DNA of 64,000 nt from Aplidium turbinatum (lineage: Eukaryota > Chordata > Ascidiacea > Aplousobranchia > Polyclinidae), in contig OU964926.1 of assembly GCA_918807975.1 (NCBI GenBank), forward strand, positions 25,551,996-25,615,995. Direction: 5' to 3'. Within the stretch, counting starts at the first letter, position 1; every line of letters begins with the position of its first letter. The notes under the pieces are model-generated. The model had not been told where the DNA came from. It ran no database searches and was given only the letters and a program-made list of their open reading frames with translations. A program made the translations under genes and the position numbers. Positions 11,001-23,000 of the stretch are shown in pieces.

Positions 11001-14000
11001 TTACGCTTACTCTGCAAATTTAGTTTTTTGTATAGGGCTGCTTTGCTGCAAAATTTTGGAGAAAATTTATATGGAAGAACAAGCACCAAGCCTACCGAAC
11101 AACCACTGAATGGCAATAATTCGCAAAATATTTTTCTGAACAAACTTTTTTGGGGGATGTCATCTTGCCCCCGGAATCATATTACCCCACTCTACCATGC
11201 AGTATATTTTCAAGGCTTAAATAAATTTGAAGTTTAGAACTAGGTAGCATACTCAATTGCATAACTTTTTTATCATTCAGCAACCACCGCAAAACGCAAA
11301 TTGGGGGGGAAGAACTAGCACCTTCTCGTGGTCCCTCCCGTCAGTACCATATCTTTAAGAAAAAAGATATGCGAAGCGAAGCTTGTCACACTCGAGCAAA
11401 CCAGGCCCAGGTTCAGCCCAGGGTGGATAGGGAAACGCCCTTCTCAGGGCACGGCAGCTCCTCTGTCGAAAAGTACCGACGACCCACCGTACTGCAGCTG
11501 AACACCGAAAGCATTACGGCCAGAAAGTTCAGCATCATCGAGTATCTGGCCACAAAACATCAGGCCCTCGTTATTCTCCTCCAGGAGACCCACTGCACAT
11601 CTGTGGATAAGTTGGTATTACCCAACTTCACACTCGCAGGCGCAACCATCAGCAGGAAACACGGCCTCGCCACGTTTGTCCATGAGCAACTGAGCTGGAC
11701 GCCAATAGACCAGTCCAGTGCCCAATCGGAGATAGAGTGGTTATGCATAGACATATCAGGCTATCACATCATCAATGCCTATAAGCCACCACCCTCACGC
11801 TTAACACCAACAGCCATCCCAGTGTTCCCCCAACCCAGCCTCTATGCTGGCGATTTTAATTGCCACCACGTTGACGGGGCTACAACATCACCAACACCGA
11901 CGGAGAAAGCCTGGCCTCATGGTCAGCCAATAACAACCTCACCCTACTGCACGATCCCAAGGGTGCAGCGAGCTTCTTCTCCGGACGCTGGAACACTGGT
12001 ACAAACTCCGATCTAGCTTTCGCAAGTGATGACCCCGATAATTGCCAACCGGACAGACGTGTGCTAGAGAAGTTCCCCAGGTCCCAACATCGACCCTCGA
12101 TTATCACGGCTCCAACGCTCATAATGCCTGTCCCGAGCAAGCCTGTTAACCCTATCTTAATACGAGCTGTTTTCGTACGCGGAAAGTTCGACACGGGCTA
12201 TTTTAGCCCCGTGCTAATTAATCGCTAATAATGGGAGCTATGAAAATCACAGAGCCAAAATATTTTGCAAGATAATAGCCATGTGTATTGTGCGTATACA
12301 AATTAAATTTTTACTCAACAAAATTATTCAAATAAAGTGTTTGAGATGAAAAAACGATAAAAAGTCGGTTTTTATTCTAATTTCCCGAAAATAGCTTCAA
12401 AATTGACCGTTCGAACGCATATTTTTGAATTATAACATGGAGTAATGCTAAACTAAACAAAAATTTACTTTTGCTCATAAATATAAGGCATTTTTGGGCG
12501 TTTTTACATTACAAAGAAATTGCTCTAATATTTATAATCTACCATATAATTTGTTTGCTCAAATATCAAGCAGCGAAAGGTCAACTCTGGTTTACCGCTC
12601 TTGTCCTGACCCAATTCTCATCGTAGAGAAATAAGCACAGCTTGATATGTCCTATCGTGTCATTGCGAGTGCTAACAGCTTATAGATACTTTGCCTATGT
12701 CGATACAACGTTCAGCGGTGTTGCGATACAACCTAAGAAAGTCATGCGTTTGTTTCAAATTGCATTCCTCTTGTATGAATGCTTTTTTGTTACGCAAAAC
12801 TTTTGCAGGAAATATTGGCCGCTTTACAGCGGTTCACCGTCGTCAGACGTTGAAACAGTACAAACATTTGATCTGTGAAAGTAATGCCTATCAGCGAAAA
12901 TGGAAACACATAATGTCATCCAGGCACTGTTTATTGAAAATGAAGACATGCAGCTCGTCATTGCATTGAGAAAAACTGACTTATCAAATTCTTCGAAGAC
13001 AAGAAATTCCAGTCACAAAAAAATATGACTTGTGCGAAATATTGTACAAAACAGACCGTATTGCAAGTGTAGTAAGTTAGCATTGTCAAGTGTAATGGTA
13101 ATGAAATTGAACCGCGCAGCTTTATAAGTAATATTTCGATCAATTTATAGATAGAAAAATACCCCGCTTTTGAATAAAACGGTGATGACCAAATACTGTG
13201 ATTAAAATATCTATTCCCATAATCAACGATAACATGATAAGAACAAATCTTATGATAGCCCGATATTTCATTATGAAAACCACTGGTAATAGAAAATTTG
13301 AGTTTGCTGTTAATCTATGGTTTCGTCCCAATAATGTTGACATTGTATGGCGGAGTGACCCACGTAGAATAGGTACATCATCCAATCGTCTATACATGTG
13401 TGGTTTGACTAATGACATGGCTAGCTGCCACCCCTCCACAAAACTTTCGTCTCCCTTGGCTTGTGAAAAGGACAACTCGCGGTTCAAGTAACTAATGGTC
13501 ATCGCATTGACCCGCGCAACGTCTAAAAGGTAAGAAAATGCAGACACAGTCCATTTTGCTGACCTCGGCTTGACGCTATAATATGCCATCTTCTGGTCGA
13601 CAACATCAGTCCCATCCTTGGTAAAATCGTAGAGCTTGATTATTGCAGGTTTTTTTCTTTCCGTCATCTTTGGTTACTCCAAGGATCGACTGCATGGTTG
13701 ATAAGACCAGCCCATTGCGTTTACCGGTAGATTTTGGTTTTACTGCGTACGACGTAACGGTAATGTGGTTTCTCGACTCCTCCCAGTAAATTTTGGTACT
13801 GAAGGCTTCCCAATCAGTGAGAGATTTTAACTCGCTAACCCCTTTTCTATTGCTTTGCCATTTACCAACTAAAGTTATTTTTTTGTTCCAAAGCCATTCT
13901 GCCTAATCAAGTGAAGTGTAAAAGCGATCAAGGGATATGTTTCGTCCTTGAAGCGAAGAAACTCTGTCCAAATTGTTTACCAACTTCTGACTTCCACATA

Positions 14001-17000
14001 TTCCATAGTGGAAGTCAGATAGTGTGGTCCTGGTACACCTACTGGCTTACCCGCATAAGCTATGGCGGTATAGGTGAATGACTTACGCGCACTATTTATG
14101 CTTCTTAGCAACAAATCATATTTAGCAGGCTTATTTTTTGCCTGAAGCTTATTACCTGAAGGACACACCAACGCGGGATGGAAACAAAGTCTCATCCAGT
14201 GAAAGGAAGTCTTCTGGTATTAAAATCTTTTCACCTTTTCCAGTAAAATATTGGAAAAGTTCTCTGATTGCTGTAAATCGGTCACTTTGCCAGCGATTGG
14301 CCCTTGTGCTTTTATCATCAAAACGAATATTTGGCGACAGAAATTTGAATCAGCTCAACGACATTGTCGCACTAAATATAGGATGTCCATATAAATGGGA
14401 AAAGCAATGTTAATTCGGTGAAATGTTCGCTTGAGTAGTCCTTTAATATACCACAATCCAATGAATGCTTCTAGTTCCGTGGCATCAGTTTGCTGAACAT
14501 GTGAAGCATGCCAAGATGTTCGTTGAGCCTCCGATATTCGCGATAGCCTCTCTCGTATACATATGCTGGTGCTTGAAACAATAATTGAGATCAACTCTGC
14601 TGTAAATAAGAAATGCCATGCATTATACGACGTCGTTGCATATTGATAATCGCGCTTTACTCCTGGTAAACTGTGCACCACATTAGAAGAGTTTTGTCTT
14701 CCTCTTATTGATGGTTGCTTGGTACTCCAAACAACTTTCACTCTACTTCTTTGGTCAACAACCACCGACATTCGCTCCTCTTCCTGGTCAGGCAACGTTG
14801 GCAGATGTTGAATCGTTGTTGAGTGACTGATTTTGATAGACGAGGTGACTCAACTACTATATCGCATTTTTCGCTTGATTTTGCCATTGTAAAAACATAG
14901 CTTCATTCTTACTTTCGACTGACGATGAAAACAGCAGTTTTCGAAACGTTTGAATAAAATGTTCGCTAATGTGTTAGTTTTGATATTCATAGTCCGAATT
15001 TCCTCTAAATCCTACGGTTATGCTCCGAAGTTTGTTACTTTACTTCTGGCCTTTTCAATATCAAATTAATTGGGCCATAAAACATATTTTTTTCATATAG
15101 CCTAATGATGTAACCTGACTTGTAATATCGCCAAGGTATTATGTGCATTTCTACATTACTCCTGTACGCAACGTTGGTCTTTAGCATACTAACATATCGT
15201 AGATGTCGTTTTATTTGGACAGTTGCTCATAGTACTCCCAGAGCTAAATATACTGCCAACGTGTTGCAGATAATCTATATCGCACCTTTAGAGGAATTCA
15301 TCATTACGATTTTACATAATTCAAGAGTTTGCCGCAATAATGAGGAACGCTTTGTGTCTTATTCAAAGTATTCTTCATCTCATAAATAACAAAGTGCCAT
15401 GAGACATCAAAATGACGTAGAATAGCTGTAAAGTTTATAAGTTTTGCGCAAAGAAATTAAAATGAGGCAGGATACTTTGTTTTCTGTCCGATATAAACTC
15501 ATCTATATTTGTCTAAATAGGTTGAATGACAGTAAATTGGCATAATTTGGCGGTTACAACCGATTACACAAATATGTGAAACGTATAATGATTTTTAGCA
15601 ATGATGGGACCGCTTGAACTACCTCTCATTCTTCAATCTTTATTGTAGGGACGCTATGAACTCATAACGAAAATCAATGACCTAGAATTCATTACACCGT
15701 GGTGCTGACAAAACACGTTATGTATGTAGCATGACAGGTGTTATATTATATTGTATCGACGCTCTACGAGATAAATATAAGTGAATATACTTACAAGAAT
15801 CTAAGGTGCGATAAGGCGTTGTGAAATAAATAATCGAGCAATTTTGTTATGATTATGGGAATACAACATGCATCAAAAAGAATCAAATCAAAAATAATTA
15901 AATTTGGGCTTCAGCATCTTCTACGAAACAAGCGTATTTATGACTTCGGCAATGTCGTCGAACAAGGGTAGAGCACATAAAAAGATAAAATCGTAATGTT
16001 TGATTTGTAGTTTGTGCGATAGGCTACAATCAAAGTAAGCAACATATTGTTACAATAATGATCAAGCATTTTACGTTGATTCAAAGTAGAAATGCAGCGA
16101 CGAAATATCAGGGACAGACTTTCTGAATAAAACTAGTTTATTCTATCTGGAAAGCAGCGAAATGTGGAAAGCAGTCGCAATTCTAAGGGCATTGTTCGAA
16201 CACACACAAGATTGTAATTAAAACCCCACAATCCTATTTTACGCTTTTGCGCCGAAGCAACGCCTCGGGGTAGGATTAGAACGAATGTCTTAAAACGATA
16301 TATTGGATAATTGGATCACACAGCGGGAGAAAAACTTCCCACGACAATTAACTGCTGTAATGTAGGCAGTTTCATGAAAATGTCTAGCCACCTGGGACAA
16401 AATGAAGCGTTTAGAACGAAAAGTGACTAAGTCACATTTTCACTCGAATTGAGTTAAGTACAAAAACGTATTGCTTTCATTGTCCTTTGTCACCAGACAC
16501 AAAATAGTTTGGTATAAAGGTTGCTAAGCCATCATTTTCGAATACAGGTTTTGAGCGGAAAGGTAATTTTTTCTTCTAAAAGTAGCTAAGTCCGTTCTTA
16601 CCAATAGCGTCGAGTCATTTAACCACGTGACATGATTTTTATTTTGCTTTTTGATCGGGTTCCATTTTAGAGGATATAAAGTCATTAGCTGGATACCGGT
16701 TATTTAGACTGGGACACTGCCTCTGGTTTAGGTAGGGTAGGTGAAGGATAAGGATCATTGGTAGTGTTAAAAACGGTAGTGTTTTTATCAGCTTTTAATT
16801 GTAGCCTAGATATTTTGCAAATAAGGATCAAATACCAGTAGTATTTATAGGCCTACTGCTTTCGAATCAAATTCAGCAGTCCACAGGTCCAGTTTGCAAG
16901 AAGTTTAGCAGTGCATAGCCTACTTCAATATTCATGGGACATGATTAGGCTATTCGATGGAGTGTTGGTGCCAGCAGATAACGAAATGAAGTAGCCTACA

Positions 17001-20000
17001 CTTAACCTAAGATTAAGTAGCCTATTAGATTGGACTATTATTTTTAGAACTTATTCTGTAAAGGTCCTAGCCTATCTACCAGTCTTCTTTACTTCTATAC
17101 TACACTACTAATGAAGGGAAGAAAGTTTTGAGAGTGTACCCAATTATTATTATGTAGTCTAGTAGGCCTAACCCAATTATTATTCTACTGTACATTGCCA
17201 ATGCAGGTGGGGAAGTCTCTGTACTTTACCTGTTTTTTACCCCATTAATTACCAGTAACAGTTATTATGTGCTACCAGCCTAATTTTTTCAAGATATTTC
17301 TAACCCAAAATAATTCTTTGCAGATTATTCCAATGTCATATTAGTACGAGGTTTGAAGAAATATATTTAAATAGCTTACTTTACAGTAATATCTGGAGTA
17401 AGAGATGACAAATTCTGTTAGGCCAATAGAACACTTAAAAGTGCTTAAGTCCATCATTTGTGTCTAAAAGTGCCCAAGTCCAGCAATTTTGAAGAAAAGT
17501 GCGTAAGTCCAAAAAAGAATATTATCAATATTTTTTGACAAGTTCAACTAAAAAATTAATTAATTGTGCAATCAGAACTAAATTGGGGTTGTAGACACTG
17601 ACATATGGTAAAAACAAAAAAATCTTTTAAATCTTGATTTTACAATGCAATTGAAAACTATACATGTCAATATCTCCTTACTAGTATTTTGTGACTTAGT
17701 CACTTTTCGTTCTAAACGCTTCAAATGCTTATTGTGAAGGGCAGGAAGGTAGAAAAAAGACCAGGGTAGGTTTAAAAAATTCACAAAGAATAAAAACTAA
17801 AAGTCAAGAAATTTCACATTTCTAGCATATTTCCTTCTGTGAAATATTTCACTACTAGAGTGGGGCGTCCTCATTTGACCCCTTGTCGTATTAAGATAGG
17901 GTTAATCGATGGAACTTCAGAATGGCTAACTGGGAGTACTATAGCCTCCTCACCAATGAAGCCACACAGTATCTCCCATCCCCTCACACCAACAACGTGG
18001 AAGAAGCCTACCAGGACTTTTGTGATGCAATAACATCAGCGGCAAAACAATCCATCTCCCGCGGCCGACGAAAGACCTACATACCGTGCTGGGATAAGAA
18101 GTGCGAAAGCCTCTACTCCGACTTCCTCCACACCCCTCAGGGCAATGACACCAACAGCTCAGCCACAGCTCTGCTGGCAAGGCTGGACTTAAAGAGGAAG
18201 GAACGCTGAACAGAAGCCGTTGAATCAATCGACTTCACGCACTCCAGCCGCATAGCATGGAGTACATTGAACAACCTAACTGGCAGATCACGTGCCTCTC
18301 GTCAACAATGTCCCGTTTCAGCAAATTCCATCGCCTCACAACTGGTGGAGAACGGAAAATACAAATCGAGAGACCGTGAATCAGATAGATCCGTCTTGCA
18401 AGAAATGACGGACCTCTGGAGGGTAACAACCCCAGACGGGGACAACATCTCGGGTGAGTTCACCCCGGAGGAACTTTCCGCCGCCCTCCAGCACATACCC
18501 TGTAAAGCCAGGTAAAGCCCCGGGCCCTGACCACCTATGCCCGGAGTTGATACTCCATGCTGCTGCCTCCTTAAAGTCCTGGTTAAAAGATTTCTTTTCC
18601 TGCTATTTGCGCCACCTGAGAATTCCCAGAAACTGGAGAAGAGCCCTTGTGGTTGCAGTCCCTAAGCCGAAGAAGCCCCCAGGGGATCCGAAGAGGTTAC
18701 CGTCCAATCTCACTGCTCTGCATCCCCTTCAAGATCCTCGAGAGACTCATCTACGCCCGTGTCGAATCAATTATAGATCCGCAGCTCCTCCGTGAACAAG
18801 CTGGTTTCCGACACGGACGATCAACCGTAGATCAGGTCACACTTATGACCCAAGACATTGAGGACAGCTTTTCGGCTAAGAAGAAGGCTGGCGCCGTGTT
18901 TGTTGATCTGATGGCTGCCTATGACAGCGTATGGCATAGCGGCCTTACCTGCAAGTTACTCCGTCTGCTCCCTGACAGACACATGGCCCATATGATGATG
19001 GAACTTGTGCAAAACCGCAGTTTTACCCTCACAACCGGTAGCGGTCATCGAAGCAGACTACGCCGACTTAAAAACGGCGTCCCACAGGGCTCAGTCTTGG
19101 CTCCTCTCCTGTTCAACATATACACCTACGACTTGCCTCCACCATCTCCAGGAAATATGCTTACGCAGACGACCTGGCACCCCTGCACTCAGCAGGAAAC
19201 TGGCAGTCAGTGGAGAGGAACCTCAGCCAAGACATGCAAACACTATCAGCATACCTCCAGAAATGGAAGCTACAGCTCAGCAAGTCAAAGACATTGTCGG
19301 CGGCCTTTCACCTTAACAACCGGGAGGCACAGCGTGAGATAAACATCAAGATTGATGGGGAACGTCTGTCCTACTGTGCCGAACCTACATACCTCGGCAT
19401 AACCCTGGACAGGTCACCCACGTACCGCCGGCACTTGAAGTCACTGCGCAAAAAACTATCTACACGCGTCGCACTTTTGAGGCGATTGGCAGGTTCCGGC
19501 TGGGGAGCTGGTGCTAAAACTCTTCGTACAGCTACCCTAGCCCTTGTTCATTCCACCGCCGAGTACTGCGCGCCGGTCTGGTGTCGTAGTTCTCACACCC
19601 ACCAGATTGATACCGCCATCAACGACGCAATGCGTACTGTGACTGGATGCCTGCGTCCCACTCCAACGGACTACCTACCCATCCTAGCAGGCATCCAACC
19701 CGCTGAGGTACGCCGTATAGGAGCCACGATTTCTCTCGCTCGCCGCGCTTTGGACCCGGACCATCTCCTCCATGCAACATTCAAGAGACCACAACCTATA
19801 ATGCAGCGGCTGAAATCAAGACGCCCCTTTGTGCCTGCCGCACAACAACTCCTTAAAAATGCAGAAGAACTTGGTTTAAGTGCGGCACACTGGACGAACC
19901 ACATGTGGAACACGGAGTGGCAAAATCACACCTCTACGCTCCGTGACTTCATACTCGACGCCGATCCCCGTCCACCAGGGATGTCCCTCGCAAGGCTTGC

Positions 20001-23000
20001 GTGGGTCAGGCTTAACCGCCTGCGAACTGGCGTCGGCCGCTTTCGTTCGGACATGCACAAGTTGGGCCTGGTTCCTTCATCAGAATTTGAGTGTGGTGCC
20101 ACGGAACAGACCGCAGACCATCTCATCCACCACTGCCTAACCCACCGGCCTCCACACGGTGCGCATGGTCTGAGAATCCTGGACGACGAGACTGCTGAGT
20201 GGCTGAAGATTTCCTGCCCTCCAATCTAGCCTGGAAAGATCGCTCATACGCCATTATCATCATCATCAGCAACCACTAGATTAAGTCACTTTGTGGCCAT
20301 CCTAATGCATCTCATATCTCACTCAATCATCTTGATCATGTCTTACCATTGGATTCTGAATCCTGAGATGAGAAAGGAGTTCATTTAAAACAAAAGCCGT
20401 CTCTCATTTAAAACAAAAATCATGTTTTTGGTCATCTCCGGAAATAAAGGCGAAAACATCATCATCAGACTATCGTCCTATTCTGAAAACATGCAATTTT
20501 TTACTTGTTAAAGTTTTACTAACCTAAAGCCTAGATTAGGTTCTTAGAATATTAATTTGTCACCCCGACAGCTCAGTTGGTTAGCGCGTGACTTCTGGAA
20601 CGAAGAAACTTCAAGATCAAGCAGCGCTGGTTCGACTCTCGGAGTGTGCACTCGAGCATCGCACGTTAAGGATTGCTCTCCATTCAGCGGCATCTAATGG
20701 ATGGAATAATTCCCTGGCAACAAGACTTCAACTATGACAAAACTACATCCAATTGCAGCAATAATAAAATCAAAAGTTTTAAAACTGTTCGGCCACACTA
20801 AAAGATCACAATTCGGAATCAGCAAAGTTTGCACAGAAGGCAAAGTAGAAGGAAAAAGAAAACGTGGCAGACAACCAAAACGATGGTAAGACAACATTCA
20901 ATCATGGACCGGACTCAACTTGACGACACTGGGCGAGTTGGCTCAAAATCGCCACTCTTGGAAGCAAATAAGTCATGTTGATGCGCAATCTGCCGCAAGC
21001 GGATATGACGACTGATGATGAACAAGACTACAACAATCGGAAACTTCACTCTGTCATCTCGGTGACCGGGCCTGCGTCAGTGATTCAAAGCCTCTACAAG
21101 TATGCGAAACTGCCAGGATTAAGCTCTGCAAGAAGCTTTTCCAGTCCGAGCATAAAGATTCAATCAATCAATTGACAACAATCTTGACTATTATTTGCCT
21201 TGATATTGATTAATGTCGATATAATAAGCTGATGAAGTCAGCTAAGTTCGAAAACTTGTATATTTTATTTTTGTCGTTCTGAATACTTTCAATTCTTCCA
21301 ACGCTCATTGTATGTAAATTTGTAACAGTAGATAGCCTATTTAGTGAGCTTTTAAACTGACGACATCCAAAGTGGATCTCTGTGACCTTTGCAGTTTGTG
21401 TATTATTTCGTTGTTTTGTGTTGGATATGGACATTGGACAGCTGTGTCTGACAATAATAATAAATAAAGGCTTTACAAGCATGAACGTGGTTTTATCAGC
21501 TCAGCAGGCTAACTTACTGATGGAAGCCATTTCTTGGCGTTTTATCATTTAAATTGCAAAAAAGTTGATTTTTCTTAAGCTAAACTTTGCACACACTTTC
21601 GTCTTTTCCTTGGCAGTTGGAAAATTGTGCTCGAATTAAAAAATATAGCGCGTTTAAATCAATTTTTATCTAGCTTTAGAATTGAATACACGTTTGTTTA
21701 TTCCAGGTAACGGAAGTTGCATTGGAATTCACAACTTATCGTGTGAAGAACCTTACCTCAGTCGAGTGCTTCATGTGCAAGAGGAGTGCAAGAAAATGCC
21801 TCTAAAAAACTACAGTTTGGATTCTAATCATTATAAGTTCAGTGATGAATTGAAACTGATCATGTGCGAAACCCCGAAAGTGAGTTTATAACTTCAACGT
21901 AGGCTGTTACCTAAAAATGACTAAGCAGCAAATAACTGCGTTACTTTCGACATACTAGTCCCCTGAAACAGTGCCGTCACTAAAATTATCTCATGGCTGG
22001 ACCAAAAGCATATCAGCGTTGCTGATTGTGTTGTAATAATAGCTTTCTTTTCTAGGTCGCAAGTACAACGTTGCAGAAAGTAATGATTAAGATGGATACG
22101 TCCTTCAAAGAAAGAGATTCGTGGACAGACCAACACGTATGTGGGGAGTGGGGAAACAACTGCTTTACAGAGTACGTAAAACTTAGCACCTAATTAACTT
22201 AATTTAAGGTACCGTACTTAATTCTTGGCCTACTTTCACTTGCTGTTGAACCACACATCATTCTGCAACAAGCTAACTTTCGATCTGGCAGGTCAACAAC
22301 AAGTCAATTGCTGTGCCTAACACAATACTATATTGAAGACGGATTCTAGAAATGGGTGATTACTGGTGCTGCATTTGGGCATCAATCTTTGGTCTATGAC
22401 AAAGCTAGCATCGTTTCCTGCTGAAAATGATCTTGCAAATGTCCAAAGATGATGTGGTACCAAAGCTAATAGCAACGTTACTCACAATAGAGGATTTCAA
22501 ATTGTCTTGAATTCTAAAACAAATCGCTAGCATCGTCAACGGAATGGACTTCCTCAAGGAAGTGTTCTAGTACCGTTACTGTATAACCGATACACCAACG
22601 ATCAGCCGATAGATCTACACACCGAGCGGTTTGTATACGCCGATGATTTTTGCTTAATATCACAGAAAAAGACCTTTGTTGCTGTAGAACAAAACCTCAC
22701 CAAGTCCCTCACACAATATTACATAAACTTTCATCTTAAAGCTAGCCTTTCAAAGAAACGACTGTTTTTTCCACTTCAAAAACAGAGAGCTGCAAGGGGC
22801 CTCAAAATCTCCTTGTCAGGAACAGAACTGAAACATTGCCCCCAACCCGGTCTACCTTGGAGTGACACTGGAAGGTACTCTCAACTAAAAAAAAAAGTAC
22901 ATTGAAAGCACAAACCCAAAGGTTCGCACTAGGGTGGCTCTTATTTGGCAAAAAATGAAAAAAATATGAATTTTGTGTGGGACACCCTTTTAAAAGGTGA

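Larger units (their letters stand above)
12150..17901. mobile_element. piggyBac transposon inserted in LINE
   Basis: Terminal repeats are CCCTATCTTAATACGA and TCGTATTAAGATAGGG. TTAA flanks both ends (12146-12149, 17902-17905), the piggyBac hallmark. Removing the element leaves a continuous LINE reading through GTTAATCGATGGAAC. At 5752 bp it is about twice the usual length, partly because a TIR-bounded unit (16404-17722) lies inside. A decayed transposase is on the minus strand. 14870-16400 holds no gene I can recognise. Confidence 0.95.
11290..20275 (+). mobile_element. APE-type LINE (Jockey/CR1 group), split by piggyBac
   Basis: The host LINE comprises about 11290-12149 and 17906-20275. The first part encodes the endonuclease (LLQETHC with the catalytic Glu; LYAGDFNCHH). 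After the piggyBac the frame resumes with RWNF and runs through a reverse transcriptase (FVDLMAAYDSVWH motif A near 18900; NGVPQGSVLAPLLFNIY; YADDLA near 19160) to a C-terminal C-x-H-x-H-x-type region ending at 20229. The tail has ATCATCATCATCA. Frameshifts are visible near 11875, 18510, 18690 and 19150, and a stop follows 18209, so it is not active. The same family left fragments at 5575 and 24058. Confidence 0.85.

Noticed and set aside
8192-11200. Mariner-type MITE spanning the 9021 hAT
   Set aside because: The proposed ends (GGGGAAAGTACGG and CCCCACTCTACC reversed) match only loosely and the TA flanks are not convincing.
20561-20660. Possible tRNA gene from clear A and B boxes
   Set aside because: It is the head of a SINE with several copies in the window and lacks a proper acceptor stem.
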